The notes: generated by a model from the letters alone, not told the origin. 64,000 nt of DNA from Pseudomonas capsici (GCF_017165765.1 NZ_JAFGZD010000005.1:186001-250000), one strand, 5' to 3'. Counted from the stretch's first letter, positions 18,720 through 28,022 are shown. Translations and numbers: made by a program.

Positions 18720-19043
18720 ATGCGCATAGACGGACCCTCATCACGTTCATACCCCATCAAGCGAAAGCCGAAGAAGGCTCCTTCGACCGTTGAAGGCACC
18801 TTTGAAGAAATCGATGGCGATGTTGAAGTCGAATTGCCTGCGCGGCCTGCTCAGGCTTCGCGTCGTGAATCCTCAGGTGAAGCGCAGATTGGCGCCACTG
18901 CCAACGTGCCAGCCCGTCCTCAGGACATCATCTTCCCTCGTTCCATGAGCACTCGTGTCGCCAACGCTTTGGCCAGCTATCTGACCACTGCCAGTTTTGT
19001 GGATTGGGATCTGGAAGTGTCGGGGCTCGATCTCCACGTCTGA
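18720..19043 (+). CDS. Conserved Pseudomonas hypothetical protein
   Basis: Protein of 107 aa. The first 65 residues are charged, proline-rich and probably disordered (RSYPIKRKPKKAPST, EVELPARPAQASRRE); the last 40 form a helical segment (STRVANALASYLTTASFVDWDLEVSGLDLHV). No signal peptide or membrane segment. It follows a 207-base AT-richer gap after tsaB and ends two bases before the GTG of the DUF72 gene, so the two are likely co-translated. I do not recognise a function. Confidence 0.65.
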   Translation: MRIDGPSSRSYPIKRKPKKAPSTVEGTFEEIDGDVEVELPARPAQASRRESSGEAQIGATANVPARPQDIIFPRSMSTRVANALASYLTTASFVDWDLEVSGLDLHV

Positions 19044-19045
19044 CC

Positions 19046-19909
19046 GTGTCCAGCCTGCCTTACTATCTGGGATGTCCGTCATGGAGCGAAAGCGCCTGGC
19101 GTGAATCGTTCTACCCGGAAGATGCCCGTCCCACCGACTTCCTGCGCCTTTATGCCCAGGTCTTCAATGTCGTTGAAGGCAACACCACGTTCTATGCGCG
19201 TCCCGCACCCGCCACTGTCCAGCGCTGGGCTGAAGTCCTGCCGCAGAATTTTCGTTTCACAGCCAAGTTTCCCAGAGATATCAGCCACGATGGCGACCTG
19301 CGCCTGCAACTGGAGGCCGCTGAAGCCTTTGTAAAGCTGCTTGCTCCCCTTGGTGAGCGTGTCTCGCCATTCTGGCTGCAATTGTCGGCCAGTTTTTCGC
19401 CTCAGCGTCTGGCGGAGCTGGCAGGTTTTCTCGATGAACTCAATGTACCTCTGGCGGTTGAGGTGCGGCACATGGCTTTTTTCGAGAAGGGCGACGAAGA
19501 GCGCATGCTCAACCGCCTTCTGCTGGACCGTGGCATCGAGCGGATCTGCCTGGATTCCCGGGCACTGTTCAGTTGTGTCTCCACGGACCCCGCGGTGCTG
19601 CATGCCCAGTCCAAGAAACCCCGGGTGCCGACACGTCCGGCAGCCTTGACCCATTCGCCACAGGTTCGCTTCATTGGTCGCCCGGTGCTGGAGGACAATG
19701 ACCCGTTCCTGACCCAATGGATCGAAAAGGTTGCCGTCTGGATCGAGGAAGGACGTACCCCCTACGTGTTTCTGCACACCCCGGACAACCTGAAGGCGCC
19801 TGACCTGGCTCAGCGTTTTCATCGGTTTCTGATGGCGCGCCTGCCGGGGCTGCCGCCATTGCCCGAGCTGGATCGTGGTCCGCAAGTGGAGCAACTGGGC
19901 TTGCTCTGA
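19046..19909 (+). CDS. DUF72 family protein
   Basis: Protein of 287 aa of the YecE/DUF72 TIM-barrel family, shown by the N-terminal YYLGCPSWSESAWRESFYP, EGNTTFYARP, RFTAKFPRDISHD and the C-terminal YVFLHTPDN. GTG 19046 is preferred because the family starts right before YYLGCPSW; it lies two bases after the preceding stop and lacks its own clear Shine-Dalgarno, which fits coupling. TTG 19004 in the same frame is the alternative. The biochemical function of DUF72 proteins is not known to me. Confidence 0.85.
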   Translation: MSSLPYYLGCPSWSESAWRESFYPEDARPTDFLRLYAQVFNVVEGNTTFYARPAPATVQRWAEVLPQNFRFTAKFPRDISHDGDLRLQLEAAEAFVKLLAPLGERVSPFWLQLSASFSPQRLAELAGFLDELNVPLAVEVRHMAFFEKGDEERMLNRLLLDRGIERICLDSRALFSCVSTDPAVLHAQSKKPRVPTRPAALTHSPQVRFIGRPVLEDNDPFLTQWIEKVAVWIEEGRTPYVFLHTPDNLKAPDLAQRFHRFLMARLPGLPPLPELDRGPQVEQLGLL

Positions 19910-19964
19910 GGTCGATAGTTGTGGGTTCAATAGATCCCTCTATCACGATGACCTGGAAACGCTC

Positions 19965-20798
19965 ATGGACTCTCGACAACTGCATCGGGCACAAACCTTC
20001 AAGGCCTTGCATGAGCGCGACAGCGCCTTTGTGATTCCCAACCCATGGGATGCGGGCTCGGCAAAGCTGCTGGCTTCGCTGGGCTTCGAGGCTTTGGCGA
20101 CCACCAGTGCCGGATTGGCCTTCAGCCTGGGGCGAGCCGATGCCGAAGGTGCGATCGGTCGTGGTGAAGCCCTGGAAAATATCGCGGCCATCGTCGCTGC
20201 AACGGACTTGCCCGTGGCGGCCGATCTGGAGAACTGTTTTGCCGACAGCCCCGAAGATTGTGCCGACACCTTGCTGAAGGCTGCGGCGACCGGAATTGTC
20301 GGTGGCTCCATCGAAGATGCCAGTGGTGACGCGGCAGATCCCATATACGATTTCGAGCTGTCCGTCGAGCGGGTCAGGGCGGCGGCTGCTGCGGTCCATG
20401 GCCTGCCGTTTCCCTTTCTGTTGACGGCCCGTGCCGAGAACCTGTTGCATGGTCGGCTGGATTTCGCCGACACCCTGCGCCGCCTTGAGGCCTATGCCGA
20501 AGCCGGTGCCGATGTTCTGTATGCGCCGGGATTGCGGACCCGGGAGGAAGTCATCGCGGTGGTCCGTGCTGTCGCACCCCGGCCCGTGAACGTGCTGATG
20601 GGGCTTGGCGGCGTGACCTTGTCGGTGGCGGACCTGAGCGAATGTGGCGTCAAGCGCATCAGCGTGGGCTCTTCCATGGCGCGTGCAGCCTGGGGAGCGC
20701 TTTATCGGGCCGCCGAAGAGATCCGCACCCAAGGCACCTTCAGCTACGCCGAGCAGGCATTGCCATTCGCTCAGCTCAATGCCCTGTTCAAAAGCTGA
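19965..20798 (+). CDS. Isocitrate lyase / PEP mutase superfamily enzyme
   Basis: Protein of 277 aa with the ICL/PEPM barrel signatures: FVIPNPWDAGSAKLLASLGF, TTSAGLAFSLG, metal-binding PVAADLENCF, GGSIEDASGD, LLTARAENLL and VNVLMGLGG. Members cleave or form C-C or P-C bonds next to a carboxylate (methylisocitrate lyase, oxaloacetase, phosphonopyruvate enzymes). The active-site KKCGH-type loop of true isocitrate lyases is not seen, so the substrate is open. ATG 19965 begins the conserved part; upstream codons to 19875 look unlike the family. It follows the DUF72 gene by 55 bases and precedes the extensin-like gene by 2. Confidence 0.85.
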   Translation: MDSRQLHRAQTFKALHERDSAFVIPNPWDAGSAKLLASLGFEALATTSAGLAFSLGRADAEGAIGRGEALENIAAIVAATDLPVAADLENCFADSPEDCADTLLKAAATGIVGGSIEDASGDAADPIYDFELSVERVRAAAAAVHGLPFPFLLTARAENLLHGRLDFADTLRRLEAYAEAGADVLYAPGLRTREEVIAVVRAVAPRPVNVLMGLGGVTLSVADLSECGVKRISVGSSMARAAWGALYRAAEEIRTQGTFSYAEQALPFAQLNALFKS

Positions 20799-20800
20799 AG

Positions 20801-21490
20801 ATGCGGATTTTTCTGCTGGGCCTGCTGTTCTGTGCGGCAGCCGTGATTGCGGTCTGGCGAGGCTGGGTCGATGTTCCGCCGCAATGGAACCCATGGGCGC
20901 CTCTGGATGTGCGACTCGAACCCAACCTGCTGACGCCCTTCAAGCTGGCGCGGCTGAAGGATGACCCGGTGTTGTGCGATCTGGCGCTGGATTCATCGAG
21001 CCTGCGCTACAGTCGTCAGGCCGACAGCGATCCGTCTGCCCGATGCCCCCTGCAGAATACCTTGCGCATACAGGGCGGCGACATCGCCTTGAGCAGCAGT
21101 TTCCTGGCCAGTTGCCCGCTGGCCGTTGCCTACGCGCTGTTCGATATCCACACCTTGCAGCCCGCCGCCCAGACGGTGTTTGGCCAGCGCGTTGCACGGA
21201 TCGATCACTTGGGCAGCTTTGCCTGTCGCAACGTCTACAACCGCGCCAATAGCCGCCTCAGCCAGCACGCCACTGCCAATGCTCTGGATATTGCAGGATT
21301 TCGTCTGGCTGACGGGCAGAGAGTCAATCTGCTCAAGGACTGGAATGACGAGGGTGACAAGGGAAGGTTTCTGAAGCTGGTACGCGATGGGGCCTGCAAG
21401 AACTTCAGCACGGTGCTAGGGCCGGAGTACAACGCGGCGCATCGTGATCATTTCCATCTGGACATGGGGTTGTGGCAGGTGTGTCGTTAG
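20801..21490 (+). CDS. Extensin-like protein with LAS-type peptidase motifs
   Basis: Protein of 229 aa with one N-terminal membrane/signal segment (FLLGLLFCAAAVIAVW). The rest matches the Extensin_C family: LASCPLAVAYALF, FACRNVYNR, SQHATANALDIAGF and HRDHFHLDMG. The pairs HxxxxxxD (QHATANALDI) and HxH (DHFH) are the zinc-binding pattern of LAS/M15 D,D-peptidases, so cell-wall peptidase activity is plausible (inference). The frame ends in TAG 21488-21490, which is also the first three bases of the repeat element that follows, so its C-terminus may have been set by that element. Confidence 0.82.
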   Translation: MRIFLLGLLFCAAAVIAVWRGWVDVPPQWNPWAPLDVRLEPNLLTPFKLARLKDDPVLCDLALDSSSLRYSRQADSDPSARCPLQNTLRIQGGDIALSSSFLASCPLAVAYALFDIHTLQPAAQTVFGQRVARIDHLGSFACRNVYNRANSRLSQHATANALDIAGFRLADGQRVNLLKDWNDEGDKGRFLKLVRDGACKNFSTVLGPEYNAAHRDHFHLDMGLWQVCR

Positions 21491-21631
21491 GCTTTGTACG
21501 AAATGTATCTGCGCTCGATGATGCTGCGTTAAAAACAGGCTCGGAATGCTCATTTACACCAGTAAACTCCGCTTCCTCGCCTATTTTTGCCTTGCCTCAC
21601 CTTCGCTCGAAAACATTTCGTACAGAGCCTA
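21488..21631. mobile_element. MITE-like element with 19-bp inverted ends
   Basis: The ends, 21488-21506 and 21613-21631, are inverted copies of TAGGCTTTGTACGAAATGT with one mismatch. The 106-base inside holds a second imperfect hairpin (AAAAACAGGC near 21533 with GCCTATTTTT near 21578). No ORF is present. The outer TAG on each side is the stop codon of the converging genes. It may act as a bidirectional terminator. I know no named element with these ends. Confidence 0.6.
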
Positions 21632-22252
21632 GGCTGCCATGCGCAGGTTTTGCAGGATCAGTGGACGCGCCCAGCCATTTTCATAGTCGAACTGGCGCTG
21701 TTGGGCCTGGACGGTTTCTTCGTCAAGTGGCAGGGCAGGCTTGTCGGCCAGTTCCCATTCGAACTCGGCAATCGGCAGATGCAGAGGACGCGGTTGTGGG
21801 CCGGGACCAGGGTTGCCGTTGTAGTTGTAAGGGTTGAGCACGGTCGGGCGAACCCAGTTGCTATCGAATTCCAGGTGGCGTTGCTGTTCGATGATTTCGC
21901 TGATGCTGAACGGCTCGGGAGCCGGTGGCAGCAGGTCGAGTTCGAATTCGGCAATCGGCAGGAACAGCGGCTCTGGTGGCTTGACCTGGGTGTCGGTGAC
22001 CGGGCAGGCGCGCTGCTCGACAATCTTGCTCAGGGTCCGTGCGCCAGTGACCGGTTCGCCGGTTTCAACATCGACTTCGATCTTGATCGGCGCTTGCTCA
22101 GGCTTGCTGCCATCACCGATCTGTTCTGCCATCGCCCGGGCAAATGCATCCGACCACAACTGCGTGACACCGGTGAGGGTGCGGCTGTTGCTGAGGCTGT
22201 AGTCGCCTGCGTGCGACAGGTAGCCGATGGATGATTGAACAATCTCAGACAT
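21629..22252 (-). CDS. Hypothetical protein with internal 45-residue duplication
   Basis: Protein of 207 aa without signal peptide or membrane segment. Residues 95-139 and 156-200 are an ungapped repeat of 45 aa (18 identities), each opening with PLxLPIAEFE and closing with NWVRPTVL or GWARPLIL, linked by an Asn/Gly/Pro spacer ([15 protein letters not shown]). The acidic, proline-rich repeat is unlike any domain I know. ATG 22252 is my choice; ATG 22282 in frame adds ten residues, and neither has a strong Shine-Dalgarno. The stop TAG is formed by the end of the MITE-like element. Divergent from rsmJ. Confidence 0.7.
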   Translation of the reverse strand: MSEIVQSSIGYLSHAGDYSLSNSRTLTGVTQLWSDAFARAMAEQIGDGSKPEQAPIKIEVDVETGEPVTGARTLSKIVEQRACPVTDTQVKPPEPLFLPIAEFELDLLPPAPEPFSISEIIEQQRHLEFDSNWVRPTVLNPYNYNGNPGPGPQPRPLHLPIAEFEWELADKPALPLDEETVQAQQRQFDYENGWARPLILQNLRMAA

Positions 22253-22348
22253 AGCGATCAGTTCTGGCCTTGGGTCTGGCAAAATGCCGGATACTTGGTT
22301 ATCGGCAGATTTTGCCGATCATTAACATTTTTTGAGTGTGTGCAACGA

Positions 22349-23131
22349 ATGAGTGAGCAGCAAGCGGGCAGTCGTATACGGGTCGAAGCCCTGACGGTGA
22401 GCGGACAGGATCAGGCATCCCGGTGGGCGCAGCGTCTGAACCTGCCTTTGCAGGATGAACAGGCTGACTTTGCCCTGCAAGTGACCGACGCTGGCCTGCA
22501 ATTGCAGCAACTGGGCGATGATGTTCCCGGCCCTGTGCGAGTGGACTTCGTGGAAGGGGCGGTGGCTCATCGTCGTCTGTTCGGCGGGGGCAGCGGACAG
22601 ATGATCGCCAAGGCCGTCGGCATTCAGCCGGGTGTGCGGCCAAGGGTTCTGGATGCCACGGCGGGGCTGGGCAAGGATGCGTTCGTGCTGGCCAGCCTGG
22701 GCTGTGAAATGAGCCTGATCGAGCGTCAGCCGATCATTGCCGCCTTGCTGGAGGATGGTTTGCTGCGCGGACTTCAGGATGCCGATGTCGGAGCAATCAT
22801 TGCGCAGATGCGTCTGCTGACCGGCAATTCCATCGAGCTGATCCGCGCCTGGGAGGGCGAGCCGCCGCAGGTGATCTACCTCGACCCGATGTTCCCCCAT
22901 CGCGAAAAGACCGCACTGGTGAAAAAGGAAATGCGCCTGTTCCGTCCTCTGGTGGGCGATGACATGGACGCCCCCGCTCTGCTGGAGGCCGCCCTGGCTC
23001 TGGCGACTCACCGCGTGGTGGTCAAGCGTCCGCGCAAGGCTCCCTGCATCGCAGGCCCTAAACCGGGCTATGCGCTGGATGGCAAATCCAGCCGTTATGA
23101 CATCTATCCGAAAAAGGCGCTCAAGGGCTAA
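22349..23131 (+). CDS. rsmJ: 16S rRNA (guanine1516-N2)-methyltransferase
   Basis: Protein of 260 aa matching RsmJ (YhiQ): [18 protein letters not shown]-binding [29 protein letters not shown], catalytic [19 protein letters not shown] and [10 protein letters not shown]. It methylates G1516 of 16S rRNA. ATG 22349 starts the conserved protein; the frame is open 114 bases upstream but without family similarity. The stop overlaps the stop of the opposite mexL gene by four bases. Confidence 0.94.
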   Translation: MSEQQAGSRIRVEALTVSGQDQASRWAQRLNLPLQDEQADFALQVTDAGLQLQQLGDDVPGPVRVDFVEGAVAHRRLFGGGSGQMIAKAVGIQPGVRPRVLDATAGLGKDAFVLASLGCEMSLIERQPIIAALLEDGLLRGLQDADVGAIIAQMRLLTGNSIELIRAWEGEPPQVIYLDPMFPHREKTALVKKEMRLFRPLVGDDMDAPALLEAALALATHRVVVKRPRKAPCIAGPKPGYALDGKSSRYDIYPKKALKG

Positions 23132-23760
23132 ACCCTGTAAGCCCGCATGAACAGCTCCACTACCTCCCGCACATGCTGCTCGGCGCTTTCGGCGTCGGGC
23201 AACTCTCCGCAGCCTACCAGAAGACGGAAATGGCAGAGTCCTTTGACCATGGTCAGAAAGTGCTCGGCGGCGGTTCTCGGAGATTCGATGTGCAGGTCGC
23301 CTGCCTTGTCGATCTGGATCAGCAGGCGTTCCATCTCGTTGAGAATGCGTTGCGGGCCTGCCTCGAAGAAGATCATCGACAGTTTCGGGTCCTGGGTGCC
23401 GAGGTTGACCATCAGTCGATTCAGTTCCAGGGACTCGGGGCTGTTGATCAGTGCCTGAAAGGCGCGGGCGACATTCAGCAACACCGTTTCCACCGGCAGG
23501 TCACTGCTCAAATGCACGAACAGGGCGGGCATCTGTTCTTCGCAGCGGGCGACTACCGCGGCAGAGAACAGCGTCTCCTTGTCGGTGAAATGGCTGTAGA
23601 CCGTGAGCTTGGAGACGCCTGCTTCGGCGGCGATGCTGTCCATACTAGTGTTGCCATAACCGTGGCGCACGAAGAGATCTTTCGCGGCTTCGAGAATGGC
23701 TTTGCGCTTTTCCGGGTCCTTGGGACGACCCGGACCTGAGGGTAACGAAGTATTTGGCAT
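23128..23760 (-). CDS. mexL: MexL, TetR-family repressor of mexJK
   Basis: Protein of 210 aa with a TetR N-terminal domain ([17 protein letters not shown], then [19 protein letters not shown] as the recognition helix region) and a C-terminal ligand domain. It is divergent from the RND pump genes and shares with them a 90-base intergenic region holding a large palindrome. The neighbourhood rsmJ - regulator - MFP - RND - plsB equals rsmJ-mexL-mexJ-mexK-plsB of P. aeruginosa, the basis for the symbol. In that species MexL represses mexJK and itself. ATG 23760 begins the conserved part. Confidence 0.78.
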   Translation of the reverse strand: MPNTSLPSGPGRPKDPEKRKAILEAAKDLFVRHGYGNTSMDSIAAEAGVSKLTVYSHFTDKETLFSAAVVARCEEQMPALFVHLSSDLPVETVLLNVARAFQALINSPESLELNRLMVNLGTQDPKLSMIFFEAGPQRILNEMERLLIQIDKAGDLHIESPRTAAEHFLTMVKGLCHFRLLVGCGELPDAESAEQHVREVVELFMRAYRV

Positions 23761-23767
23761 ATGTTGA

Positions 23768-23821
23768 AATAATGAACTGGAGAGTTTGAAAAATTTTAAT
23801 ATACTCGCCAGTACAATTATT
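23768..23821. promoter_or_regulatory. Probable MexL operator palindrome
   Basis: AATAATGAACTGGAGAG (23768-23784) is inverted at 23804-23821 as CTCGCCAGTACAATTATT, differing at a few positions and one extra base. It fills the mexL-mexJ promoter region, where a TetR repressor would control both directions. Confidence 0.55.
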
Positions 23822-23850
23822 CCAAGCCCTATTGTGCAAAGGTCCACATC

Positions 23851-24951
23851 ATGTTCCGCGATGTTTTGTCTCTCGTCGTGCCGGTCTGTCTGTTGTCATT
23901 GCTGACAGCATGCAGTCAGGAAGTGGCTGCGCCTGCGGTTGTGCGCCCGGCCATGGTGGTTCAGCCACTGCTTTCCTCCCAATCGGTGGATAGTTATCCC
24001 GGCGAAGTGCGCGCTCGTTTCGAGCCTGAGCTGGCGTTCCGCATCGGTGGCAAGGTCAGCAAGCGTCTGGTGGAAGTAGGGCAGAGGGTCAAGGCCGATC
24101 AGCCGCTGGCGGAACTGGATGCCGAGGACGTTCGGCTGCAACTGGAAGCGACCCGCGCCCAGGTCGCAGCCGCAGAAGCCAATCTGAATCTGGTACGTTC
24201 CGAGCGTGATCGCTACAAGACCCTGCTCGATCGCCAGATGGTCAGCCGCTCGCAATATGACAACGCGGAAAACCTCTATCGCTCCGGCGAAGCCCGGCTC
24301 AAGCAGATCAAGGCCGAGTTGACCGTCGCCGACAACCAGACCCGCTATACCGTTTTGCGCGCCTCCCAGGACGGCGTCATCGCCGGTCGCTCGGTGGAAG
24401 TCGGGCAAGTGGTTGCAGCCGGCCAGACGGTGTTTACCCTGGCGGCAGATGGCGAGCGTGAAGTCCTGATCAGCCTGCCGGAGCAGAATTTTGCCCGCTT
24501 CAAGGTGGGCCAGCCGGTTTCGGTCGAACTGTGGAGTCAGCGCGATCAGCGTTTTGCCGGTCGTATCCGTGAGTTGTCACCGGCAGCCGATCCGCGTTCC
24601 CGGACCTTTGCTGCGCGCATTGCCTTTGCCACCGGTCGGGTTCCGGTCGAACTGGGCCAGAGCGCCCGGGTGTTCATCGCGGCAGAACAGGCGGTTCCGT
24701 TGTCTGTGCCACTCTCGGCGGTCACCTCGGAAAATGGCGTCAGTTACGTCTGGCGGGTCAGTCCTGATGGCATTATCAAACGTGCTCCCGTGCAGCTTGG
24801 GGCATACGGGCAGGAGTCGGTGCCGGTGCTCGACGGCCTGAAAGAAACCGACTGGATTGTCGCCGCCGGGGTGCATGTGCTGCGTGAAGGCGAGCGGATC
24901 CGTCCGGTGGACCGCAGCAATCGTGCGGTAAAAATGGCTGCCGGGGAGTAG
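23851..24951 (+). CDS. mexJ: MexJ, RND pump membrane fusion lipoprotein
   Basis: Protein of 366 aa with a lipobox (LSLLTACSQ), then the membrane-fusion-protein plan: lipoyl half ELAFRIGGKVSKRLVEVGQ, a helical hairpin (LEATRAQVAAAEANLNL to AEARLKQIKAEL region), second lipoyl half GVIAGRSVEVGQVVAAGQ, and beta-barrel domains. It links the inner-membrane transporter to an outer-membrane channel. ATG 23851 follows AAAGG (23838-23842). mexK begins six bases after the stop. No outer-membrane channel gene is nearby, which fits MexJK, which borrows OprM or OpmH. Confidence 0.82.
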   Translation: MFRDVLSLVVPVCLLSLLTACSQEVAAPAVVRPAMVVQPLLSSQSVDSYPGEVRARFEPELAFRIGGKVSKRLVEVGQRVKADQPLAELDAEDVRLQLEATRAQVAAAEANLNLVRSERDRYKTLLDRQMVSRSQYDNAENLYRSGEARLKQIKAELTVADNQTRYTVLRASQDGVIAGRSVEVGQVVAAGQTVFTLAADGEREVLISLPEQNFARFKVGQPVSVELWSQRDQRFAGRIRELSPAADPRSRTFAARIAFATGRVPVELGQSARVFIAAEQAVPLSVPLSAVTSENGVSYVWRVSPDGIIKRAPVQLGAYGQESVPVLDGLKETDWIVAAGVHVLREGERIRPVDRSNRAVKMAAGE

Positions 24952-24957
24952 GCACGG

Positions 24958-27900
24958 ATGCATTTCAATCTTTCCGAATGGGCGTTGCGTCACCGCCAGG
25001 TCGTTCTGTATCTGATGATCGTGCTGGCAGTTGTTGGTGCGCTTTCCTACACCAAGCTTGGACAAAGCGAAGATCCTCCTTTCACTTTCAAAGCCATGGT
25101 GATTCGTACCTTGTGGCCGGGAGCCAGTGCCGAGGAAGTGGCGCGGCAGGTGACCGACAAGATCGAAAAGAAACTGATGGAAACCGGCGAGTACGAACGT
25201 ATTACATCGTTCTCGCGGCCCGGGGAGTCGACCGTCACGTTCATGGCGCGCGACTCGCTCGTTTCGGCGGCAGTCCCCGAGCTCTGGTATCAGTTGCGCA
25301 AGAAGATCGGTGATATCCGCCAGAACCTGCCTCCTGGCGTGCAGGGGCCGTTTTTCAACGATGAGTTCGGCACCACGTTCGGCAACATCTATGCATTGAG
25401 CGGCGAAGGGTTCGACTACGCGGTGCTCAAGGACTATGCCGAGCGCATCCAGATACGTTTGCAACGGGTCAAGGATGTCGGCAAGGTCGAGCTGATCGGC
25501 CTGCAGGACGAGAAGATCTGGATCGAGCTGTCAAACGTCAAGCTGGCTACTCTGGGCTTGCCCATGCAAACCGTGCAGCAGGCTCTTGAGGCGCAGAATG
25601 CGGTGTCGTCTGCCAGCTTCTTCGAAACCCCGGCCGAGCGTATCCAGATGCGGGTCAGCGGGCGCTTTCAGTCGGTGGACGAGATTCGCAACTTCCCGAT
25701 CCGGGTCGGTGATCGCACATTGCGCATCAGCGATCTGGCCGAAGTGCACCGCGGCTTCAATGATCCACCGGCACCGCGCATGCGTTTCATGAATGAGGAT
25801 GCCATCGGCCTGGCTGTGGCCATGAAGGATGGCGGCGACATTCTGGTGCTGGGCCGTGCCCTGGAGAGTGAGTTTGCCCGTCTGCAGAACAACCTGCCGG
25901 CCGGCATGCAACTGCGCAAGGTTTCCGATCAGCCGGCTGCGGTGAAGACCGGCGTGGGCGAGTTCGTTCAGGTGCTGGCCGAAGCGCTGATCATCGTTTT
26001 GCTGGTGAGCTTCTTCTCTCTGGGTGTGCGCACCGGCATGGTGGTTGCCCTGGCGATTCCGCTGGTATTGGCCATGACCTTCGCCACCATGTATTACCTG
26101 GGGATCGGCCTGCACAAGATTTCCCTCGGCGCCCTGGTACTGGCGTTGGGCTTGCTGGTGGATGACGCGATCATTGCCGTGGAAATGATGGCCATCAAGA
26201 TGGAGCAGGGTTACGACCGGCTCAAGGCAGCCAGCTTCGCCTGGACCAGCACGGCCTTTCCGATGCTGACCGGTACGCTGATTACCGCCGCCGGTTTCCT
26301 GCCGATTGCCACTGCACAGTCAGGCACCGGGGAATATACCCGCTCGATCTTTCAGGTCGTGACCATTGCCCTGATTGCTTCCTGGATTGTCGCAGTGATG
26401 TTCGTACCGTATCTGGGCGACCGTCTGTTGCCGGATCTGGCGAAGATTCATGCGGCCAAACATGGTGCTGACGCCCCCGATCCTTACGCAACGCCCATGT
26501 ACAAGCGTGTGCGTGCGCTGGTGGGCTGGTGCGTAGAGCGGCGCAAGACGGTGATTGTCGCCACCGTCGCGCTGTTTGTCTTGTCGGTGGTGATGTTCCG
26601 TTTCGTTCCGCAGCAGTTCTTCCCGGCATCGGGACGACTGGAGCTGATGGTCGATCTGAAACTGGCGGAGGGATCGTCCCTGCACAACACCACCGAGCAG
26701 GTCACCCGGCTGGAGCAGATGCTCAAGGATCATCCCGGGATCGATAACTACGTGGCGTATGTGGGCACCGGTTCGCCGCGTTTCTATCTGCCGCTGGATC
26801 AGCAACTGCCCGCGCCCAGCTTTGCCCAGATCGTGGTATTGGCCAATACCATCGAAGAGCGCGAAGCCCTGCGCACCTGGCTGATCACCAGCCTCAACGA
26901 GCAGTTTCCCGCCTTGCGCTCACGGGTGACACGCCTGGAAAACGGCCCTCCCGTGGGGTATCCGGTGCAGTTCCGGGTGACGGGGGAGCATATCGAGGTG
27001 GTTCGGGATCTGGCCCGCAAGGTTCGTGAAAAAGTTAGAGAGAACCCGCACGTCTCCAATGTCCATCTGGACTGGGAAGAGCCAAGCAAGGTCGTGCATT
27101 TGAATATCGATCAGGACCGGGCGCGGGCGCTTGGCGTCACTACGGCGGATATTTCGGCCTTCCTGAGAAATTCGCTTACCGGTTCCAGCGTCAGCCAGTT
27201 CCGTGAGGACGATGAGCTGATCGAAATCCTGCTGCGCGGCACCCGTAACGAGCGTGAGCAACTGGGTTCCCTGTCGAGTCTGGCGGTGCCCACGCAAAGC
27301 GGCACCAGTGTTGCGCTGTCGCAGGTTGCAACCCTGGAGTATGGTTTTGAAGAGGGCGTTATCTGGCATCGCAATCGTCTGCCCAGCGTGACCGTGCGTG
27401 CCGATATCTATGGCAAGGAACAGCCGGCGACTCTGGTCCGGCAGATCTTGCCGACTCTCGATCCGATCCGTGCCGAACTGCCTGACGGCTATCTGCTGGA
27501 GGTGGGCGGTACGGTGGAGGATGCGACTCGCGGGCAGAGTTCGGTGAATGCCGGTGTGCCTTTGTTCATCGTGGTTGTGCTGAGTTTGCTGATGATCCAG
27601 CTGCGCAGTTTTTCACGCATGTTCATGGTGTTCGTGACCGCGCCTCTGGGCCTGATCGGCGTGACGCTGTTCCTGCTGATCTTCAATCAGCCGTTCGGCT
27701 TCGTCGCCATGCTGGGCACCATCGCCCTGTCCGGGATGATCATGCGCAACTCGGTGATTCTGGTTGACCAGATCGAGCAGGATATCGCCAGCGGTCAGGA
27801 TCAATGGCACGCCATCATCGAAGCCACGGTCCGCCGTTTCCGGCCGATCGTGCTGACGGCACTGGCTGCGGTTCTGGCCATGATTCCGCTGTCGCGCAGC

Positions 27901-28017
27901 CTGTTCTTCGGCCCGATGGCAGTGGCGATCATGGGGGGATTGATTGTCGCCACGGCGCTGACCCTGCTGTTCCTGCCAGCGCTGTATGCGGCGTGGTTCA
28001 GAGTGAAGCGGGTGTAG
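24958..28017 (+). CDS. mexK: MexK, RND efflux transporter
   Basis: Protein of 1019 aa of the AcrB/HAE-RND type: TM1 near residues 12-30, large periplasmic loops, a TM bundle at about 335-560 with the proton-relay pair Asp402-Asp403 (LGLLVDDAIIAVEMM), a second loop and a last bundle at about 855-1015 (GLIGVTLFLLI, GMIMRNSVILVDQIEQD). It exports drugs or biocides driven by proton influx. Forms an operon with mexJ under the divergent repressor. The symbol rests on synteny; substrate range cannot be read from sequence. A REP pair follows the stop. Confidence 0.83.
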   Translation: MHFNLSEWALRHRQVVLYLMIVLAVVGALSYTKLGQSEDPPFTFKAMVIRTLWPGASAEEVARQVTDKIEKKLMETGEYERITSFSRPGESTVTFMARDSLVSAAVPELWYQLRKKIGDIRQNLPPGVQGPFFNDEFGTTFGNIYALSGEGFDYAVLKDYAERIQIRLQRVKDVGKVELIGLQDEKIWIELSNVKLATLGLPMQTVQQALEAQNAVSSASFFETPAERIQMRVSGRFQSVDEIRNFPIRVGDRTLRISDLAEVHRGFNDPPAPRMRFMNEDAIGLAVAMKDGGDILVLGRALESEFARLQNNLPAGMQLRKVSDQPAAVKTGVGEFVQVLAEALIIVLLVSFFSLGVRTGMVVALAIPLVLAMTFATMYYLGIGLHKISLGALVLALGLLVDDAIIAVEMMAIKMEQGYDRLKAASFAWTSTAFPMLTGTLITAAGFLPIATAQSGTGEYTRSIFQVVTIALIASWIVAVMFVPYLGDRLLPDLAKIHAAKHGADAPDPYATPMYKRVRALVGWCVERRKTVIVATVALFVLSVVMFRFVPQQFFPASGRLELMVDLKLAEGSSLHNTTEQVTRLEQMLKDHPGIDNYVAYVGTGSPRFYLPLDQQLPAPSFAQIVVLANTIEEREALRTWLITSLNEQFPALRSRVTRLENGPPVGYPVQFRVTGEHIEVVRDLARKVREKVRENPHVSNVHLDWEEPSKVVHLNIDQDRARALGVTTADISAFLRNSLTGSSVSQFREDDELIEILLRGTRNEREQLGSLSSLAVPTQSGTSVALSQVATLEYGFEEGVIWHRNRLPSVTVRADIYGKEQPATLVRQILPTLDPIRAELPDGYLLEVGGTVEDATRGQSSVNAGVPLFIVVVLSLLMIQLRSFSRMFMVFVTAPLGLIGVTLFLLIFNQPFGFVAMLGTIALSGMIMRNSVILVDQIEQDIASGQDQWHAIIEATVRRFRPIVLTALAAVLAMIPLSRSLFFGPMAVAIMGGLIVATALTLLFLPALYAAWFRVKRV

Positions 28018-28022
28018 GGCTC

